DNA of 28,338 nt from CAYLUN01 sp964386865. GTDB lineage: Bacteria > Verrucomicrobiota > Kiritimatiellia > RFP12 > UBA1067. A model generated the notes under the pieces. The model had not been told where the DNA came from, made no database searches, and was given only the letters and a program-made list of their open reading frames with translations. Made by a program: the position numbers and the translations under genes. Each line of letters begins with the position of its first letter. Position 1 is the stretch's first letter. Location: NCBI GenBank assembly GCA_964386865.1, contig CAYLUN010000073.1:1-28338 (forward strand), written 5' to 3'. This document shows, piece by piece, positions 25,507 to 28,338 of the stretch.

Positions 25507-28298
25507 CTGGCTTCTCCAGGGGTTGGGTTCTTCGGCGGCGCGACCATCAAGGCTTCGATCTGCCGCGCCAGAAGAGCGGGAGCACAGACGCGGGTCACCC
25601 TGACGTGGGGACTGGCGGCATCGGCGACCCAACGAGAAAGGCCCGTTTGATCAATCACCACGCGGCCGCCCAGTTTCTCGTTCCAGAGTTCTGGATTCGT
25701 CCCGCGCACCGCATAGAGCGCCGCCGCCTGATCATAGCTGGGCTGGCCGCCTTCAATCGCCGGTCGCTTGCCAAAGAGGCGCAGTTCGAAGGCCCGCCGC
25801 ACGGGATTGCCGACTGGGCTTTGCTTCAGCGCTTCGCCCGTGATCACGGGATGTCCCACCTCGAAGCCCTGCCACGCGATCTCCGTGGGCCATTCCGCCG
25901 CGACCAGGCGCGCGGCCTCCGGATGGGTGGCGATGTTGGTCTCGGGTTTCTTGGCAGGAGGAAACTGGCCGCCCATGACGACCACGCGGCGGATCTTCGC
26001 ACGAACCAGAGCAGGTTCCCTCCGCCACAGTTCCGCCAGATTGGAGAGCGCGCCCACGCTGCACACCGTCACGCTGCCGTCCGGCTGCGCGGCCAGCACG
26101 CGGCGGTAAACGTCGAGTGCGTCGGGAGCTTTATCGTCCGGCCCGATGTCGTTCGGGAAACCGTCACGCAGGCCGGGCGTGTAGGGACTGGTGCGCTGCA
26201 GCGCGGTCGGGCCGACCTTGTCGGTGCCGATCGGGATGTCGGGCCGTCCGTAGTAGGTATTGATGGTATCCGCCGCCGCCGCCGAGGCTTTCGCCAGATC
26301 GGCCCGATTAACGATGGTGGCGAGCAACTCGCACTCGCCACGGTCGGCCATGGCATGAAGCATGGCCAATGTTCCCGCGTCATCGGCGTCGCCCGACATG
26401 TCGGTGTCGAGGATGAGTTTCACCGGCGGCTGGGTCTGGAGTCGCGCGACCGTCACATAGTAGGCGCCACCGATTTCCCCGCCGCTTTCGTCATCCAACC
26501 ACGTTTGCAACGTCGTGCGTCCGGCGGGCAGCGGCATCTCGAAGCGGACCGAGCGGGACGCCGCGTCCACCTTGGCGCGTTGCTCCACATCGCCCACGCG
26601 GAGGCGCGCCGAGCGGACCGGCCACGCCGATCCGCTGGTCAGCACGCCGTCTGTCACGCGGGTTTCACCGATGCCGTCCTGGAGCCGCAGCCTGGCCTCG
26701 TCGGGCCAGCGGCTCAAGGTGAACATGTAGGTGCCCGCCGCCGCCACCTCGATGTGCCACAGCCCGTTCTTGCGGTCGCCGCGGCGCACTTGCGCCTGCT
26801 GGTCAATAAACACGTCCGCCCACTCGCAGGCGGTGAGTTGCACGGGGTTCTCCGCATCGTTGCCGATGACCGACGCCTCGAAGTCGTTCGTGTGTTCCTT
26901 CACGCCATCCCACCACTGGTCGAGATGCGCGCGCATCACAGCCACCACCTCGGGATAGCGGGCGATGACGTTGTGTGCCTGCAGAGGATCATCCTGGAGA
27001 TTGTAGAGTTCCTTGTCCTCCAATAGCCGCCAGCGCTGCCACAACACTGCCGCACCCTCGCGGCGCGGAACCGCCGGATTCTGTTGCGTCGTCCGGACCG
27101 CACTGAACGGCATGCGGCTGAAATTGATCACCAGCTTTCGATCCTCCGGCACAACGGCCTTGCCCCGCAGCACGCCTGCCAGACTCATCCCGTCAAGGCG
27201 GGTTGCAGCGGGTATCTTGAGCCCGAGCAGTTCGACCAGCGTCGGCAGCAGATCCTGAACCTCGGTCAACCCGCCCACGTCGCCCGCCGGCCGCAGCCCA
27301 CCGCCCGGCCAACGGACAAAACAGGGCACGCGGTGGCCGCCTTCCCACAGCGTCGTCTTGCCGCCCTTCATGCCGGCATTGAAGTATTTCGGCCCGAAGG
27401 TGCTGCCGTTGTCGGTGAGGAAGATGACCACCGTGTTGTCGCGCAGCCCCCGCTCGGTCAGGAATTTGTCCAGTCGGCCCATGTTCTCGTCAATGTTGAC
27501 GCACATGGCGAGAAAGCGGACGAGTTGTTCTTCCGTCGCCGGTTCCAGCGCCGGGAGCTTTGATCGAGCCGCGTCCAGGGCCGCGCGGACCGGTCCCAGG
27601 TATTGGGTCGGCACATAGTGCGGTTGGTGCGCGGCGGCGGTCGCCAGGTAACAGAGGAACGGACGCCCGGCGTCGGCTTCGCCCTTCATCCACGTCATCG
27701 CTTCCTGAAAGAACACATCCGTCGTGTAGCCGGTGTAGGCTTGGCGGCGGCCGTTGTGGAGGTAGGTGTCGTCGAAATAGTCGTTCTCCCACTGGTCGGG
27801 AAGCGAACCGATATGCGACGAGGGATACCAGAGGGTTTCCTTAAACCCGCGATCCTGCGGGCGGTAGGGATAGGTGTCACCCAAATGCCACTTGCCGAAA
27901 AGGCCCGTGCTCCAGCCCGAGTCCGAGAAAAGGTTGCCCAGGGTCGGAAACCCGCGGCGCAGCAGGGTGCGGCCGCTGCTGACGTTGGAGGCTCCGTTGC
28001 GCAGGGCATCCACGCCGGTCATGAGCTGGCCGCGGGTCGGCGTACACATCGGCGCGACATGAAAATCGGTCAACCGGATGCTTTCCGAACGGAGCCGGTC
28101 GAGGTGCGGCGTTTTCAGCACGGGATTGCCATGACAGGACAATTCGCCGTAGCCTTGGTCATCTGTGACGATGATCAGGACATTGGGTCGCTGCGGTGCT
28201 GGTTTATCGGCAGCGAACAGCGTGGCCAGCGGCGCCAGCAGGAGGGCGGCGAGCACTGCGGCGGTGGAGCGATGGAGGGTGTGTTTCATGGTTTTCAT
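25503..28298 (-). CDS. Secreted sulfatase fused to a C-terminal nucleoside-hydrolase-like domain
   Basis: The protein has 931 residues. A signal peptide (to about 30) is followed by a complete S1 sulfatase. It has LIIVTDDQGYGELSCHGNP (metal-binding D46-D47), the formylglycine motif CTPTRGQLMTG at C85, FGKWHLGDTYPYRPQDRGF, YLATAAAHQPHYVP, FLTDNGSTFG and GGKTTLWEGGHRVP. Residues about 470-620 are beta-rich (CEWADVFIDQQAQVRRGDRK to GGAYYVTVARLQ). At 626 a second enzyme domain begins with KLILDTDMSGDADDAG. This is the N-terminal Asp-rich calcium site (D631, D633, D637, D639, D640) of the inosine-uridine nucleoside hydrolase fold, continued by VTVCSVGALSNLAEL and RRVVVMGGQFP. The start at 28298 has GAGGGAG close by; 28289 is an alternative. 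It is the first gene of the cluster in this window. The fusion is continuous, with no frameshift. What the nucleoside-hydrolase domain cleaves is unknown. Confidence 0.88.
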   Translation of the reverse strand: MKTMKHTLHRSTAAVLAALLLAPLATLFAADKPAPQRPNVLIIVTDDQGYGELSCHGNPVLKTPHLDRLRSESIRLTDFHVAPMCTPTRGQLMTGVDALRNGASNVSSGRTLLRRGFPTLGNLFSDSGWSTGLFGKWHLGDTYPYRPQDRGFKETLWYPSSHIGSLPDQWENDYFDDTYLHNGRRQAYTGYTTDVFFQEAMTWMKGEADAGRPFLCYLATAAAHQPHYVPTQYLGPVRAALDAARSKLPALEPATEEQLVRFLAMCVNIDENMGRLDKFLTERGLRDNTVVIFLTDNGSTFGPKYFNAGMKGGKTTLWEGGHRVPCFVRWPGGGLRPAGDVGGLTEVQDLLPTLVELLGLKIPAATRLDGMSLAGVLRGKAVVPEDRKLVINFSRMPFSAVRTTQQNPAVPRREGAAVLWQRWRLLEDKELYNLQDDPLQAHNVIARYPEVVAVMRAHLDQWWDGVKEHTNDFEASVIGNDAENPVQLTACEWADVFIDQQAQVRRGDRKNGLWHIEVAAAGTYMFTLSRWPDEARLRLQDGIGETRVTDGVLTSGSAWPVRSARLRVGDVEQRAKVDAASRSVRFEMPLPAGRTTLQTWLDDESGGEIGGAYYVTVARLQTQPPVKLILDTDMSGDADDAGTLAMLHAMADRGECELLATIVNRADLAKASAAAADTINTYYGRPDIPIGTDKVGPTALQRTSPYTPGLRDGFPNDIGPDDKAPDALDVYRRVLAAQPDGSVTVCSVGALSNLAELWRREPALVRAKIRRVVVMGGQFPPAKKPETNIATHPEAARLVAAEWPTEIAWQGFEVGHPVITGEALKQSPVGNPVRRAFELRLFGKRPAIEGGQPSYDQAAALYAVRGTNPELWNEKLGGRVVIDQTGLSRWVADAASPHVRVTRVCAPALLARQIEALMVAPPKNPTPGEAR

Positions 28299-28318
28299 TT
28301 CTCCCTCGCGATGCCGGG

Positions 28319-28324
28319 ATCATA
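28319..28324 (-). promoter_or_regulatory. Possible -10 element of the large cluster
   Basis: TATGAT on the minus strand (rc of 28319-28324) matches TATAAT at 5/6 positions and lies 20 nt before the ATG at 28298. A -35 element at normal spacing would lie beyond the right edge, so it cannot be tested here. If real, the sulfatase fusion gene is the first gene of the operon. Confidence 0.3.
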
Positions 28325-28338
28325 GATTTTGCGGCCGT

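Noticed and set aside
25507..25632. N-terminal extension of the sialidase-fold gene
   Set aside because: It overlaps the fusion gene in another frame and lacks a ribosome-binding site; the signal peptide starts at 25506.
1..28338. Search for CRISPR arrays, tRNA or rRNA genes, insertion sequences and phage genes
   Set aside because: No direct repeat arrays with spacers, no tRNA-like cloverleaf in the short gaps, and no transposase or integrase coding sequence were seen. All intergenic gaps are under 300 bp.

Overview
The window is GC-rich and is almost entirely coding on the minus strand. It is an accessory carbohydrate-degradation locus. Secreted sulfatases, WbsX/GH99-like proteins, GH106 and GH78 rhamnosidase-type enzymes, DUF4091 and golvesin-like domains occur together, with no SusC/SusD-type transport pair. 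This points to the PVC superphylum (Kiritimatiellota, Verrucomicrobiota, Lentisphaerota or Planctomycetota), with a Kiritimatiellota-like organism my best guess. No rRNA, tRNA, CRISPR array, transposase or phage gene is visible, so the taxonomic statement rests on gene content only.

Layout. (1) 1-2499, minus strand: a truncated secreted FAD-dependent oxidoreductase at the left edge, with a good sigma70-type promoter in front of it, preceded by a DUF3592-type membrane protein. (2) 2730-4571, plus strand: a lone secreted DUF4091/GH123-like glycosidase, divergent from the DUF3592 gene and convergent with the large cluster. (3) 4611-28298, minus strand: twelve consecutive genes with gaps of -4 to 130 bp, read from right to left. 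They are a sulfatase fused to a nucleoside-hydrolase-like domain, a sialidase-fold protein, a GH106 rhamnosidase, a smaller GH106-like protein, a WbsX/GH99-like lipoprotein, a secreted xylose-isomerase-like TIM barrel, four sulfatases in a row, two more WbsX/GH99-like proteins and a GH78-type rhamnosidase. Four junctions are 4-bp ATGA overlaps. The cluster looks like one operon or a few nested ones.

How the genes may work together. Every product of the large cluster has an N-terminal Sec or lipoprotein signal, so it encodes an extracytoplasmic enzyme set. Five sulfatases with different active-site motifs would strip sulfate groups at different positions. Three rhamnosidase-family proteins, a sialidase-fold enzyme and three WbsX-type enzymes would then cut the backbone and side chains. 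The simplest inference is digestion of a sulfated, rhamnose-containing polysaccharide or host glycan. The window does not contain the transporter, the intracellular sugar pathway, a regulator or the formylglycine-generating enzyme that the sulfatases need.

Most unusual points: the sulfatase/nucleoside-hydrolase fusion; a lectin-like domain inserted inside the GH78 catalytic domain just before its catalytic motif; three clusters of 7-bp tandem repeats that have entered the GH106 gene in frame; a sulfatase with a CVPYR active-site motif; and a secreted isomerase-like TIM barrel embedded among the hydrolases.
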